NCBI GenBank assembly: GCA_947466585.1
Contig: CANIEU010000002.1
Coordinates: forward strand, 157,197-221,196
Reading direction: 5' to 3'
Length of the DNA: 64,000 nt
DNA from: Fibrobacterota bacterium
GTDB lineage: Bacteria > Fibrobacterota > Fibrobacteria > UBA11236
In this document: piece after piece, positions 9,241 through 17,686 of the stretch
Layout: each line of letters opens with the position of its first letter
How positions within the stretch are numbered: position 1 is the stretch's first letter
The notes under the pieces: generated by a model
Database searches by the model: none
Seen by the model: only the letters and a program-made list of their open reading frames with translations
Told to the model about the DNA's origin: nothing
Position numbers and translations under genes: made by a program

Positions 9241-11556
9241 TCAGGGATCCACGGTGAGAATCAAGGAAGGTTTAATGCTATCCGCTCCGGGATATTCCCT
9301 GGCGTAAAAATAGGGGTAGTCTTCCACAAGCTGGTCCGTGGGGGCGATATCCCCTTCCATAATCACCCCGAAATTCTGGGAGGGAGAATCCGCCCAGAAC
9401 TTGGCAAGGTCGGTCAGGTCAATTCCCCAGTATCCCAGGTATCCGCGCGCACGCGTGGCCGAGCCTGCAGGGGCCGAACTCGCATCGACATCGTCAAGAC
9501 CCACAAGCTTCTGATTCCAGTCTTCGCTTCCATCCTGAACACCCCAAAAGCGTTCGAGCGCCGTGACGCCATCGATCGCTGCAGTTGTCGGTGTTCCGCC
9601 CTTGCCGTTGCCTTCCTTCCAAGCGCGCAATACTTTGTGGGTGCGAATTTTTACGGAGTCGGGCTGCACATTTTTAGAGACCCAAGCCTCACTTTGAAGT
9701 CGAAGGACGGCCTTGGAAATTTTCCCCGAGGTCACCCCGGTCGGGATCTGAAATTGGATCAGGGTGCGCACCACCGTGTTCCGGTCGTAAACGCCTACCG
9801 GCATGGTTTGGTTTTTTCCATAATTCTCGTTGGCATTGGCGATATAGCTGGTGATGCCGGGCGCAGAACCCACGATGTAGGCATCCTGGCTGGCGATCAG
9901 GGTGGTGTCGCCGGTCAGGGCAATCGGTTTGAAAGCTTGATACAGAGAATCGATTTGGATCGTGGTCAGTGGCCCGTTGTAAATGCGGATCTCGTCGAGC
10001 GTTCCCTGAAAATGCGCTCCGTCGGTGAACGCTGAGGCTCCAAGTCGCAACGGTTCCGTGCTCGTTGTATCCGGAAGAATTCCGGGGATGCTTGTTTGTT
10101 CCAAGACGCCATCGACATAAAGCTCCAAAACCGTGTCGCGCAGTACGCCCGTTAATTGGTGCCATTCCCCGTCCGCGAGAAAACTCGTACCAATGGACGA
10201 TGCGTTCGCTGGGTTGTAGTCGATCAGTCCATGGGCGGCTGGTACCACCGAAGAACCGTAGGTCGCGGCCTCAGTGGTCACAAGGCGATAGTTCCACGGC
10301 AGTGCACCCCCGCTCGAAGTCTGGCGGGTTACCAACGCTTGTCCGTTTGTACGTGTGGTTTTGAACCAAGCCGAAATCGTGAACTGACGTAGGTTCAGGT
10401 CGGATTTGAACGGGACCAGAACCTGACTCGAGGTACCGTCGAAGGAAAGGCCACTGCCCTTGATTCCTGTGGTCCATGTGCCGTTCGTGATGGCTCCGGT
10501 GTGTGCCTCGGAGGTCCGGTCATTCAAGGTCGTGCCCGAGCCCTCTTCGAAATCCCAATGGGCGACGAGCTTCGCAGTCACGTTTGGTGCCGTCCCCACT
10601 GTCGTGAACTTCCTACGGTTCGACCACGGTCCGAATCCGACCGTGTTTCGGGCCCGAACGCGCCAGTAATACGGCGCGCCTCCAGCCAGCGGCCCGTAAG
10701 CCTTGGTCGTATCGGTCAACAGGGAATCGTGCAGAATAATCGTCGTGAAGTTGGCGTCCGTCGCAAGTTGAACCTGGTACAGCATCGCGGAAGCGACCTT
10801 GCGCCATTTGAGTTGTCCGCTAACGGGCGTCGTGGTCGATACCAATAAGGGCGAGACCTGGTTGGGAGCGGAGGCCGGGGGATTTCCCATGCCGATGAGA
10901 TTCAGCAGCCCGCCTTGGGTCAGGATACCTGAAAGTACCTGAAGATCACCCATCACGCCGATCCGATATCCCGCACGGGTCAGGACGATATCGAACCTAC
11001 CCGGCGGAAGTTGGGTCAGGGTGCAGAGACCGTCCGCGTTGCTGACCCCTGCGAAAGGGCTCCCCGGGATGAAGCACACTGCGCCTATGAGCGGAGCGCC
11101 CATCGCTCGCACGTCGATGGTTACAGTTCCGCTCACCCGCAGCGTATCGGTTCCCAGATCGAGCCGATTGGTGAACACCACGCCCTGCAGAAAGTAGGAG
11201 AGGGTGGTATCACCGCGCACCGTAGTGGACACGATGTCGTAACTGCCGCTGGCCAGGTTCGGGATCAGGAACGAACCGTTTGCGCTGGTTTGTACGGATT
11301 CGACCACGGCAGAGGCCGCCAGCCCTTCCGCCGATTCGGCGGCGCCCTTCGCAAGCGTTGGCGTGGAATCGTTCGCAGAATACACCTTCACCCAAGCGCC
11401 CGCAACCGGTGTTCCGTTCGCCGACACCAAGGTGCCTGACAACCCGTCCACACCTGTACCGCCCCCGGTGGGGGTTCCCAGGTTGCAGCCGATCCAGATC
11501 AGCAGGAATGCCGACAAGGCAACCAGGCGTTTGGCGGGGCTCAAGGGGTGCTCCAA
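9241..11556 (-). CDS. Mosaic surface lipoprotein: carboxypeptidase-like, Fn3, LamG and DNRLRE domains
   Basis: A 771-residue predicted lipoprotein with a lipobox ending at Cys24 (LIWIGC). The order is as follows. Two carboxypeptidase-regulatory-like beta domains come first (about 38-130 and 140-215, with GTLVSANGTPVAGAWVKVY and LPPGRFDIVLTRAGYR). A fibronectin type III-like module (about 230-320, ending WSNRRKFTT) follows. Next is a LamG/concanavalin-like domain (about 330-545, starting LVAHWDFEEGSG). A C-terminal DNRLRE/CBM96-like domain (about 555-771, with TLIASQDAYI and LTDLAKFW) closes the protein. This suggests carbohydrate or surface binding; no catalytic domain is seen. The start overlaps the upstream TIGR02147 gene by 16 nt, so the two are co-transcribed. 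Confidence 0.85.
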   Translation of the reverse strand: MEHPLSPAKRLVALSAFLLIWIGCNLGTPTGGGTGVDGLSGTLVSANGTPVAGAWVKVYSANDSTPTLAKGAAESAEGLAASAVVESVQTSANGSFLIPNLASGSYDIVSTTVRGDTTLSYFLQGVVFTNRLDLGTDTLRVSGTVTIDVRAMGAPLIGAVCFIPGSPFAGVSNADGLCTLTQLPPGRFDIVLTRAGYRIGVMGDLQVLSGILTQGGLLNLIGMGNPPASAPNQVSPLLVSTTTPVSGQLKWRKVASAMLYQVQLATDANFTTIILHDSLLTDTTKAYGPLAGGAPYYWRVRARNTVGFGPWSNRRKFTTVGTAPNVTAKLVAHWDFEEGSGTTLNDRTSEAHTGAITNGTWTTGIKGSGLSFDGTSSQVLVPFKSDLNLRQFTISAWFKTTRTNGQALVTRQTSSGGALPWNYRLVTTEAATYGSSVVPAAHGLIDYNPANASSIGTSFLADGEWHQLTGVLRDTVLELYVDGVLEQTSIPGILPDTTSTEPLRLGASAFTDGAHFQGTLDEIRIYNGPLTTIQIDSLYQAFKPIALTGDTTLIASQDAYIVGSAPGITSYIANANENYGKNQTMPVGVYDRNTVVRTLIQFQIPTGVTSGKISKAVLRLQSEAWVSKNVQPDSVKIRTHKVLRAWKEGNGKGGTPTTAAIDGVTALERFWGVQDGSEDWNQKLVGLDDVDASSAPAGSATRARGYLGYWGIDLTDLAKFWADSPSQNFGVIMEGDIAPTDQLVEDYPYFYAREYPGADSIKPSLILTVDP

Positions 11557-12473
11557 TCTTTTTGGGAATTACCGGCCAGTCGCTTTCCCGCATTTGCCTT
11601 TCTGGCTTCGGGAACGTGTGGCGGGTACAATCCTGAAATTTTAGAAATCGGAAAAAGCTGCATGTTCAATTGGTAGAGACGGTCGACATTTTCGTCGCGG
11701 CTGACATGCTCGAGGATCTCTCGCCGCACTTCGCGGAGCTTTTCGCGGATGAAATGCAGGGAATCGCGGGACACGCTCACGGTAAGGTAGGAGAAGGGGC
11801 GCGTTTCCACGGGATGCTCGTGCAGTGCGCGCCGTGCGAGATCCAAATTCGCGAGAATGCCCCCGCGTGTTTTGGCTGGATCGCTTTTGGGGCCGGTGAC
11901 CACCACCTTGGCCACTTTTTCATAGCGGCCATGCGGAGTCTTGCGGATCAGTTTCAGACGCAACAACAACTCCAAGGCGTCGCGTGCCTCCGCAGAGGTG
12001 ATGGGTGGGTCGAGGTGCTGCGCCAGCGCATCCAGGTCGCCCCGAAAATCCGTGACGGCAAGCAATTCGCGTACTGCGGCATAGTACCATTTTTGCAGGT
12101 ATTCGTGTTGCGACGCCTCGAGTACCGCCTGTTCGCCGGCGCCTTTGCCCCGCGTGAGCAATTTAAGCAGGCGCTCCTTCTCTTCAGGCGTGCCCGCTTG
12201 GGTGTACGACACGAGTCTCTCGAAGTATTCCGCATCACGGTCGGGCATGCAGAACAGCCGGGCAAAGCGCGACGCACGAGCGGGGTTCAAACTCGTGCGA
12301 CCCTTGAGCACGTCCTTGAAAAAGCTGGAAGAGCCGGCGCCCATCGCCTTGGCGATGTATCGGTGGGAGAACCCCTTGTTCACGCGCTTCTGCGCGTCAT
12401 ACGCCTGACGGAGAAATTCCCGCGCGTCCAGAAACTGGAACACGGAGACGGCGGGTGTTTGTGAACTGACCAT
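11541..12473 (-). CDS. TIGR02147 / DUF4423 family protein, putative regulator
   Basis: A 310-residue protein of the TIGR02147 type, a family first seen in Fibrobacter and Bdellovibrio with an N-terminal HTH-like segment and a DUF4423 core. Typical blocks are FQFLDAREFLRQAYDAQK near residue 12, AMGAGSSSFFKDVLKGR near 42 (the HTH-like part) and EYLQKWYYAAVRELL near 125. Many members are predicted transcription regulators. ATG 12473 is preferred over 12506 because an AGAGGGA site precedes it. It overlaps the lipoprotein gene downstream, which suggests that it controls or is co-produced with that protein. Confidence 0.85.
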   Translation of the reverse strand: MVSSQTPAVSVFQFLDAREFLRQAYDAQKRVNKGFSHRYIAKAMGAGSSSFFKDVLKGRTSLNPARASRFARLFCMPDRDAEYFERLVSYTQAGTPEEKERLLKLLTRGKGAGEQAVLEASQHEYLQKWYYAAVRELLAVTDFRGDLDALAQHLDPPITSAEARDALELLLRLKLIRKTPHGRYEKVAKVVVTGPKSDPAKTRGGILANLDLARRALHEHPVETRPFSYLTVSVSRDSLHFIREKLREVRREILEHVSRDENVDRLYQLNMQLFPISKISGLYPPHVPEARKANAGKRLAGNSQKDWSTP

Positions 12474-12542
12474 GGAATCCCTCTTGTCTCGGTAGATAGT
12501 ACCCAAGGAGAGAAGAAAATCGATCGAAAGTGTGTGAATAAT

Positions 12543-12561
12543 CGTTTGAAAATATCAAACG
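12543..12561. promoter_or_regulatory. Candidate operator palindrome upstream of the TIGR02147 gene
   Basis: CGTTTGA at 12543-12549 and TCAAACG at 12555-12561 form a perfect inverted repeat with a 5-nt spacer, in an AT-rich stretch 70 nt before the TIGR02147 start. A partial third half-site (GTTTGAG) follows immediately. This is consistent with a dimer-binding operator, perhaps autoregulatory. It is inference from position and symmetry. Confidence 0.4.
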
Positions 12562-12669
12562 TTTGAGCTTTGTCCCCAGGTAGCCCCTAAAAAACGCCCT
12601 AATTTTGATATATGAACAATATTTGACCATTGTGGGAAGAGCTCGTGGCGTCCTGTAAACTTCCCTTCA

Positions 12670-13149
12670 GTGGGTCTCGATCTGGTTGTCTGTCGTGCTT
12701 GGAATCCTTCCACCGTTCTTGATTCCGCCAGGCAGGCACTGCTGGCGGAGTGGAATTTCGTGTATAAAGGCGAGGAAGCCTGGATCTGCGAAAAAATTCT
12801 TGCCTTCTCGTACCCCAGACTCTGGATCTCAGCGCTGCGCTATGCGGAATACGCGCTGCGCGACCCGGACGAAGGCATCAGCTTCGAATCCGTGGGCAAA
12901 GATTCCCTGCGTATTGTGCGCGAAGTTGAAACCGTTGGCTTGCGATTCAAGCCGTTCCAGTTTTTTCGCGCACACTCCTCTCTGGAGGAGCGGGCTTCCA
13001 TCAATGTGGATCTGACGGATTCTTGCGCCACCGCGGGCAAGGTCTTCCACACCACTTGGGTAAAAAACTTCGTTTGGGCTACCACAGGAAAGTCTGCCCT
13101 ATCTGAAAAATTCGCTGGCCTACCGAAATTCTCGTTCAAGCACCGATAA
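12670..13149 (+). CDS. Hypothetical protein, unrecognised
   Basis: A 159-residue open frame starting at GTG 12670, the only candidate start before the upstream in-frame stop at 12613. Codon use looks like that of real genes in the window, and the protein has ordinary composition (Trp/Phe-rich, with segments such as WICEKILAFSYPRLW). No family is recognised. No ribosome binding site is visible, and its last 30 nt overlap the convergent gene at 13120. Head-to-head with the TIGR02147 gene. It may be a diverged or decayed gene. Confidence 0.4.
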   Translation: MGLDLVVCRAWNPSTVLDSARQALLAEWNFVYKGEEAWICEKILAFSYPRLWISALRYAEYALRDPDEGISFESVGKDSLRIVREVETVGLRFKPFQFFRAHSSLEERASINVDLTDSCATAGKVFHTTWVKNFVWATTGKSALSEKFAGLPKFSFKHR

Positions 13150-13692
13150 GATGAACTTCTCGAGACTCACCGGGTAGAACCGCGGCTCGGGACACCAGAT
13201 CACCGCGCGGTTGATGGTCTCGCTGCGATCCAGATCATCGAGCACGCGCTCCAACACCAGAGCAGCCGAGTCTGCGAAGGATTCGATCATCAGGTGTTCG
13301 TTGCGCACGCGCAGGTTACGTCCTTTGCCCACCGCGAAAGAGAAGATCCGGCCGACCATGGCCGGATCCATGAAAGGCTCTTCTTCGGGAAAGGCCTCTC
13401 CGAAGCTTTCTCCGTCGGCCGAGACCGGCATGACCAAACGCTGGCTCACCGAAATCACTCCGGTCAAAAGCACGCTGCCGCCCGCACCGTCCGAATGCGT
13501 GGAGACCTTTTCTTCGGGGCTCTCGGCGACATGCCCTTCGTGCCCATCGTCGGGACCGACAAGGGAGTAGGGCAAGGTGTGATAGCCCCGCACGATGCCG
13601 GTGAGCGGAGCTCGCCGAATTTCGGTGCGCTCGAAGACGCGGCGCAATCGGCCCGGGTTGGCTCCGGGAAACAGTTCGAATGGGTCATGCAT
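13120..13692 (-). CDS. Hypothetical protein downstream of comEC
   Basis: A 190-residue soluble-looking protein that I do not recognise. The N-terminal third is rich in Arg/Gly/Pro; the middle (about 70-110) has alternating hydrophobic residues suggesting beta strands; the C-terminal part (about 130-190) looks helical, with SAALVLERVLDDLDRSE. No signal peptide or membrane segment is seen. It begins 15 nt after the comEC stop on the same strand and is probably co-transcribed. The 3' end overlaps the convergent frame at 12670-13149 by 30 nt. Confidence 0.7.
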   Translation of the reverse strand: MHDPFELFPGANPGRLRRVFERTEIRRAPLTGIVRGYHTLPYSLVGPDDGHEGHVAESPEEKVSTHSDGAGGSVLLTGVISVSQRLVMPVSADGESFGEAFPEEEPFMDPAMVGRIFSFAVGKGRNLRVRNEHLMIESFADSAALVLERVLDDLDRSETINRAVIWCPEPRFYPVSLEKFILSVLEREFR

Positions 13693-13707
13693 GGCGGGGC
13701 CTCAAAT

Positions 13708-16221
13708 TTAGTTCGGCTTGTCCGCCGGCGCGTCTGAGGTTTGGTCCGGGGGCGGGCGATGGTGGCGGTTTTCCCGAGCATCGTGATTGCCGAACCTCCA
13801 GGTTATCGCACCGGCGTATTTGGTGATGGCGATGTGGGAGCCGGATTCGGTCAAGGTTGCCACAGTGTGCGCACCGGGAAATCCACGTCGGCTCCCGCAC
13901 GAAATGACCGTGCGCGGTGGTGAAACGTCGCGCAGAAAGCACGGATCCGTGGTGCGGTCGCTGCCATGGTGGGGTGCCTTGAGCCAGGCGCCGCGCCACA
14001 GGGGCCATGATGCAGCCAAGGCCTGCTGGCCGGGTTGTTCGATATCTCCCGTGAATAGCACGCTACCGCCGGGCGTTTGCAACAACGCCACCAGCGAGCG
14101 GTCGTTTTTATCCGCACCATCGAGGGTAGAGTCGGGACCGAGCATTTGCAGGGAGACCCGCCTTCCGGTGTAGACCCGTTCGCCCGCTCGACCTTCATGC
14201 CACGAAACTTCCTGAGCACGGGCCGTGGCCCTCAGGCAGTTCCAGGTGGGGGAGGACTCCGCCGTTTGGGGAGGACCGATCAGGGCGCCTACGGGGATGC
14301 GCTCGAGCAACGCAGCCGCACCGCCGTAATGGTCGCGATCGGGGTGGGTGATAAGCAGCAGATCGAGATGCGCGATGCCGCGCGCCTGTAAAAATGGGAT
14401 GATCACATTTCGGGCGATGCGCGGCGAATCACCGGCGTCGATGCCGATCACCGCACCCGGAAGTTCGAGTATGGCCGCATCTCCATGGCCCACTGCGAGG
14501 AAGGTGATCCGGGCGCCGTCGGGTCCGGTGTCGACCAGACGGGCGAAGGCGGGCCGCGATGCTTCGGCTGCGATGAGGACGGCGACGCACAGGCAGGCCA
14601 GCAAGGGGCGGTCGCCGCGCAGCATTAAAAGCGCAACGGCGCAGGTGGCGCAGAGTGCCGCGATCCACGCCGGCGAAGGATCGGCGATGGGAAGAAGCGC
14701 ACCGGGCAGACTGGCCAGAAAAAAGACGCAGCCTTCCAGCGCCAGCGCACAGGCTCCGGTTGCCGCGCCAGTCGCATCAGAAAGTGCAGACAGGGAGAGG
14801 AAAGAAAGAGGGGAGAACCCATGGTGCGGGAGGACCGAGAGCAATATGCCAAACGCCCTTCCGATGAAATCGAGACTCCAGGTACAAAGTCCGCCCACGA
14901 GCATGGCCGCGCCGATCGGCACGGTGAATGCGTTTCCAACGACACCCCATGGCGTGGTGGCGTGGGTGGAGGCCGCCAGCACGGGATAGGTGCACAGCGA
15001 CACGCACCCGCTGAGCAGAAACATCTGCACCACACCCTGCCACCATCCCGACGGAATCTGGAGAATACGCACGGCAAGTTTTTGGCTTGGGCGCGCGCAC
15101 AGAATCAACGCCAGCGTCGCGGCATAAGAGAGCTGAAAGCCGAGATTGAGAATGTTGTGCGGATCAAGCAGCAGATCGATGGAAGCGGTGAGGCAAAAGG
15201 CGTGCAGACCGCCGGAGGGGCGTTCCAGCAAAAGCGCGGGGAGCAGACAGGCCAACATAATGCCGGAACGCACCACGCTCACCGGCGACCCGACCAACGG
15301 AATGTATGCGGCCGTAAGCAAGGCCGCCAGCACGAAGGCCGCCTTGCGCGGCAGACGCACAGCGAGCCCTGCGAACAGCAGAAAGGCGAGTAGCAATCCG
15401 ATATGCTGTCCGCTGATCGCGAGAATGTGTTGCATGCCGCTGCGCAGAAAGGCGTTGCGCGTATCATCCGGCACGTTTGCGGTGATGTTGAGCAGGGATG
15501 CTTCGAGCAACGGCAATGCGGGACCTGCCACGTGCCGTCCCAGGCTCGCGTCCAGCGCCGCACGCGTTCGCATCAACCATGATTTCCATTTCGATGGCGG
15601 GTGCAGCGTTTCCCAATCATCCGCCTCGAGGATCGCCGCCGCACCCTGCGCGCGCAGCACGCGACGCATGTCGAGCTGTCCCGGGTTGAGTGCCGGGCTT
15701 GCGGGTTCCGCGATTCCCCGCAGGCGGATCAGTGCACCCCAAGGCGGAGGATCCCCACGTGTGATCAGGTTCACCCGATAGCGCGGGTTATCGGAGGGAA
15801 TCGCTTTGTCGGGCTTAACTGGCAAGGGCCGAAACAGAAAGTTGAAGCCGCGTGCAGAAGGAGTGGGGACGTCTTCGACGATGCCTAAGAAGGCCTCCGG
15901 CGGGGCTTCCCTCGTCATTCCAGGGAACTCACGATGGAACGGGATGTCGGGAAGAGTGGCAAATGGCTCGCGTACCGCGAACCAAAGTGCCAGCGAGGGA
16001 TATGCGACCAGCAGCAATAAGATCGCATGCCCGCGCCGCGGCAATGTCAGGGTCGCGTGAATGGTGAATCCGACGCAACCCCACAATGGATCCACAAAGA
16101 TGGAGAACGCGGACCAAAATACCGGGGCCGCAATCCGGACTCCGCGGTGAAGCGCCGCACCCGCCCGCAGCTTCTCCCAACCCTGTAATCCTGCCCGGAT
16201 GTCGATGTCTCGAAATTCCAT
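13708..16221 (-). CDS. comEC: ComEC/Rec2 family DNA uptake channel
   Basis: An 837-residue inner-membrane protein for transport of single-stranded DNA during natural transformation. The N-terminal DUF4131-like region contains early membrane segments (about 25-75) and a soluble part. The central competence domain has many helices and the conserved stretch LAISGQHIGLLLAF near 275. The C-terminal metallo-beta-lactamase-like domain has the metal motif THPDRDHYGG near 615 and a later HHGSD. ATG 16221 is preferred to the open frame start at 16275 because MEFRDIDI begins the conserved part. Its presence suggests natural competence, though no pilus gene is nearby. Confidence 0.93.
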   Translation of the reverse strand: MEFRDIDIRAGLQGWEKLRAGAALHRGVRIAAPVFWSAFSIFVDPLWGCVGFTIHATLTLPRRGHAILLLLVAYPSLALWFAVREPFATLPDIPFHREFPGMTREAPPEAFLGIVEDVPTPSARGFNFLFRPLPVKPDKAIPSDNPRYRVNLITRGDPPPWGALIRLRGIAEPASPALNPGQLDMRRVLRAQGAAAILEADDWETLHPPSKWKSWLMRTRAALDASLGRHVAGPALPLLEASLLNITANVPDDTRNAFLRSGMQHILAISGQHIGLLLAFLLFAGLAVRLPRKAAFVLAALLTAAYIPLVGSPVSVVRSGIMLACLLPALLLERPSGGLHAFCLTASIDLLLDPHNILNLGFQLSYAATLALILCARPSQKLAVRILQIPSGWWQGVVQMFLLSGCVSLCTYPVLAASTHATTPWGVVGNAFTVPIGAAMLVGGLCTWSLDFIGRAFGILLSVLPHHGFSPLSFLSLSALSDATGAATGACALALEGCVFFLASLPGALLPIADPSPAWIAALCATCAVALLMLRGDRPLLACLCVAVLIAAEASRPAFARLVDTGPDGARITFLAVGHGDAAILELPGAVIGIDAGDSPRIARNVIIPFLQARGIAHLDLLLITHPDRDHYGGAAALLERIPVGALIGPPQTAESSPTWNCLRATARAQEVSWHEGRAGERVYTGRRVSLQMLGPDSTLDGADKNDRSLVALLQTPGGSVLFTGDIEQPGQQALAASWPLWRGAWLKAPHHGSDRTTDPCFLRDVSPPRTVISCGSRRGFPGAHTVATLTESGSHIAITKYAGAITWRFGNHDARENRHHRPPPDQTSDAPADKPN

Positions 16222-16329
16222 TCCGGCATGATACGCGCGTGGGTCGCATTTGCGTTGCGGAAACTGTGACCGCAATCACACATTCCGAAATAAATCTTCG
16301 CCGATCGATGCGAGGATAAATCCGGGCAT

Positions 16330-16411
16330 AAAAAAAGACGAACCCGAAGGTCCGCCCGCCTTAAAAATGGGGGGATAAAAAAAGGCGAACCCAAAGGTCC
16401 GCCTTTTTTTT
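16330..16411 (-). terminator. Duplicated intrinsic terminator after the HU gene
   Basis: Two near-identical hairpin modules lie at 16337-16356 and 16384-16403. Each is built from GACC/GGTC-containing arms with a 4-nt loop (CGAA or CAAA on the plus strand). Each has an A-run on its left, read as a T-run on the minus strand. The second also has T8 on its right, making it usable in both directions. Both follow the minus-strand HU gene. Confidence 0.8.
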
Positions 16412-16458
16412 GAAATCACATGGAAGGCGTTCCGGAGAACGCCCGCAGGTGATTCGAA

Positions 16459-16755
16459 TTACTTCTTCTTGGCGCCTGCGATCGCGTCCTTGGCGGCCTT
16501 GGCCACGCGGAACTTCACGACCTTCTTCGCCGGGATCTTGATCGTCGCGCCCGTTGCGGGGTTGCGGCCGACGCGAGCTTTGCGGTTCACGAGCACGAGC
16601 TTGCCCAGGCCGGGGATGGTGAAGCCGTTCTTGGCGTTCTTGTACGCGAGCTTGGAAAGGGTTTCGAAGAAACCGCGAACCTGGACCTTGGTCAGATCGG
16701 TAGCGGCGGCAACCTGGGTGACGATCTCGCTCTGGGTAAGGCTTTTGTCTGCCAT
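16459..16755 (-). CDS. HU-family DNA-binding protein
   Basis: A 98-residue HU/IHF-family nucleoid protein. The helical N-terminal half (SLTQSEIVTQVAAATDL) is followed by FTIPGLGKLVLVNRKARVGRNPATG, containing the DNA-intercalating arm sequence RNPATG, and a Lys-rich C-terminus (ending AGAKKK). Start ATG 16755 has an AAAGGAT site at good spacing; the frame is open to 16941, but the extension has no family similarity. Monocistronic, followed by two terminators. It could be HU or a close relative. Confidence 0.95.
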   Translation of the reverse strand: MADKSLTQSEIVTQVAAATDLTKVQVRGFFETLSKLAYKNAKNGFTIPGLGKLVLVNRKARVGRNPATGATIKIPAKKVVKFRVAKAAKDAIAGAKKK

Positions 16756-17104
16756 TATGAATCCTTTGTTGTGTGTGGCGGGAACGAGTCCCGGCCTTTC
16801 GGCTGGCTTAATGTACGTCATCCTCCACTTTGATGCGAGGGGTTTTTGGAAGATCGACAGCGTTTTCACCCGCATGAACAGGGCCTTTCCGCAATATGCT
16901 TGCAACGCCGCTTCGGCGGTTATGGCGCAAGATGCTGTCATCGTTAGAGTTAAGGTGGCGTTTGCGCCGAAGAAAGGCGCGAGGTCGAGGGGCTTCCACA
17001 GGCCCGCAGGGCTTGGTCCGGAGCGCGCCGGAACGCGTTGAAACGAAAATTACCCTGCAAATACTACCCTTTTCCCCTCTACTCCGGCGCGACACCCCCT
17101 TTCT
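16756..17104. other. Intergenic region between HU and the DUF4416 gene
   Basis: These 349 bp separate divergent genes and must hold both promoters. The HU leader carries a short GGGA/TCCC hairpin. I see no convincing gene, tRNA or repeat; the open frames here are short shadows. No promoter could be placed with confidence. Confidence 0.5.
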
Positions 17105-17686
17105 ATGAATATCCAAACACCCGAGTTGCTACCTGCACCGGAGCCCGAGCGCGACGCGCCGCCCGCATGCAAATGCCTATTGGCATTGCTTACGGCGACT
17201 CCCGAGTGGGATCCCGAACTGGTAGGGGCCCTTGAAGCGGCATTCGGTTCCATCGATTATCGCAGTCCTTTCGTCGCATTCAGCACATCCGCAGACGAAG
17301 GCTACTACTCTGCGGAAATGGGCGGCCCGCTGTGGCGTGGGTGGGTGTCCTTTCGGGGGTTTGCGAACCCGCGTGATCTGCCGGCATGGAAACACCGTAC
17401 GCGCGCGCTGGAAGAGAGTCGCCGCCGTGACGCACGCCGAACGTGCAACCTCGACATCGGCTACATGGACAGCGACAAGTTGGTGCTTGCGTCCTTCAAA
17501 CGCGGGCCTCTCAAGTTGTACCTTGATGCGGGTGTTTGGGGAGACGTGATTTTGGGATATTATCAAGGTGCGTTCCTTCCGGTTCGCCGAACCTTTCCTG
17601 ACTTCCAGGACGGGCGCTACGACGGATTTTTGCGCGTCATTCGGGAAAAAATGAAGGCGGCCATGAGAGCAGAGGGGCGAGGATGA
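17105..17686 (+). CDS. DUF4416 family protein
   Basis: A 193-residue protein matching the DUF4416 pattern. CKCLLALLTATPEWDPELVG is near residue 22, followed by a FG-x-ID-x-RS-P block and YYSAEMGGPLWRGWVSF. NLDIGYMDSDKLVLASFK lies near 117 and a FPDF segment near 178. Function of the family is unknown; members are cytosolic and found in thermophiles, spirochaetes and related groups. The stop overlaps the next gene's ATG (ATGA at 17683-17686), so the two are translationally coupled. Confidence 0.88.
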   Translation: MNIQTPELLPAPEPERDAPPACKCLLALLTATPEWDPELVGALEAAFGSIDYRSPFVAFSTSADEGYYSAEMGGPLWRGWVSFRGFANPRDLPAWKHRTRALEESRRRDARRTCNLDIGYMDSDKLVLASFKRGPLKLYLDAGVWGDVILGYYQGAFLPVRRTFPDFQDGRYDGFLRVIREKMKAAMRAEGRG

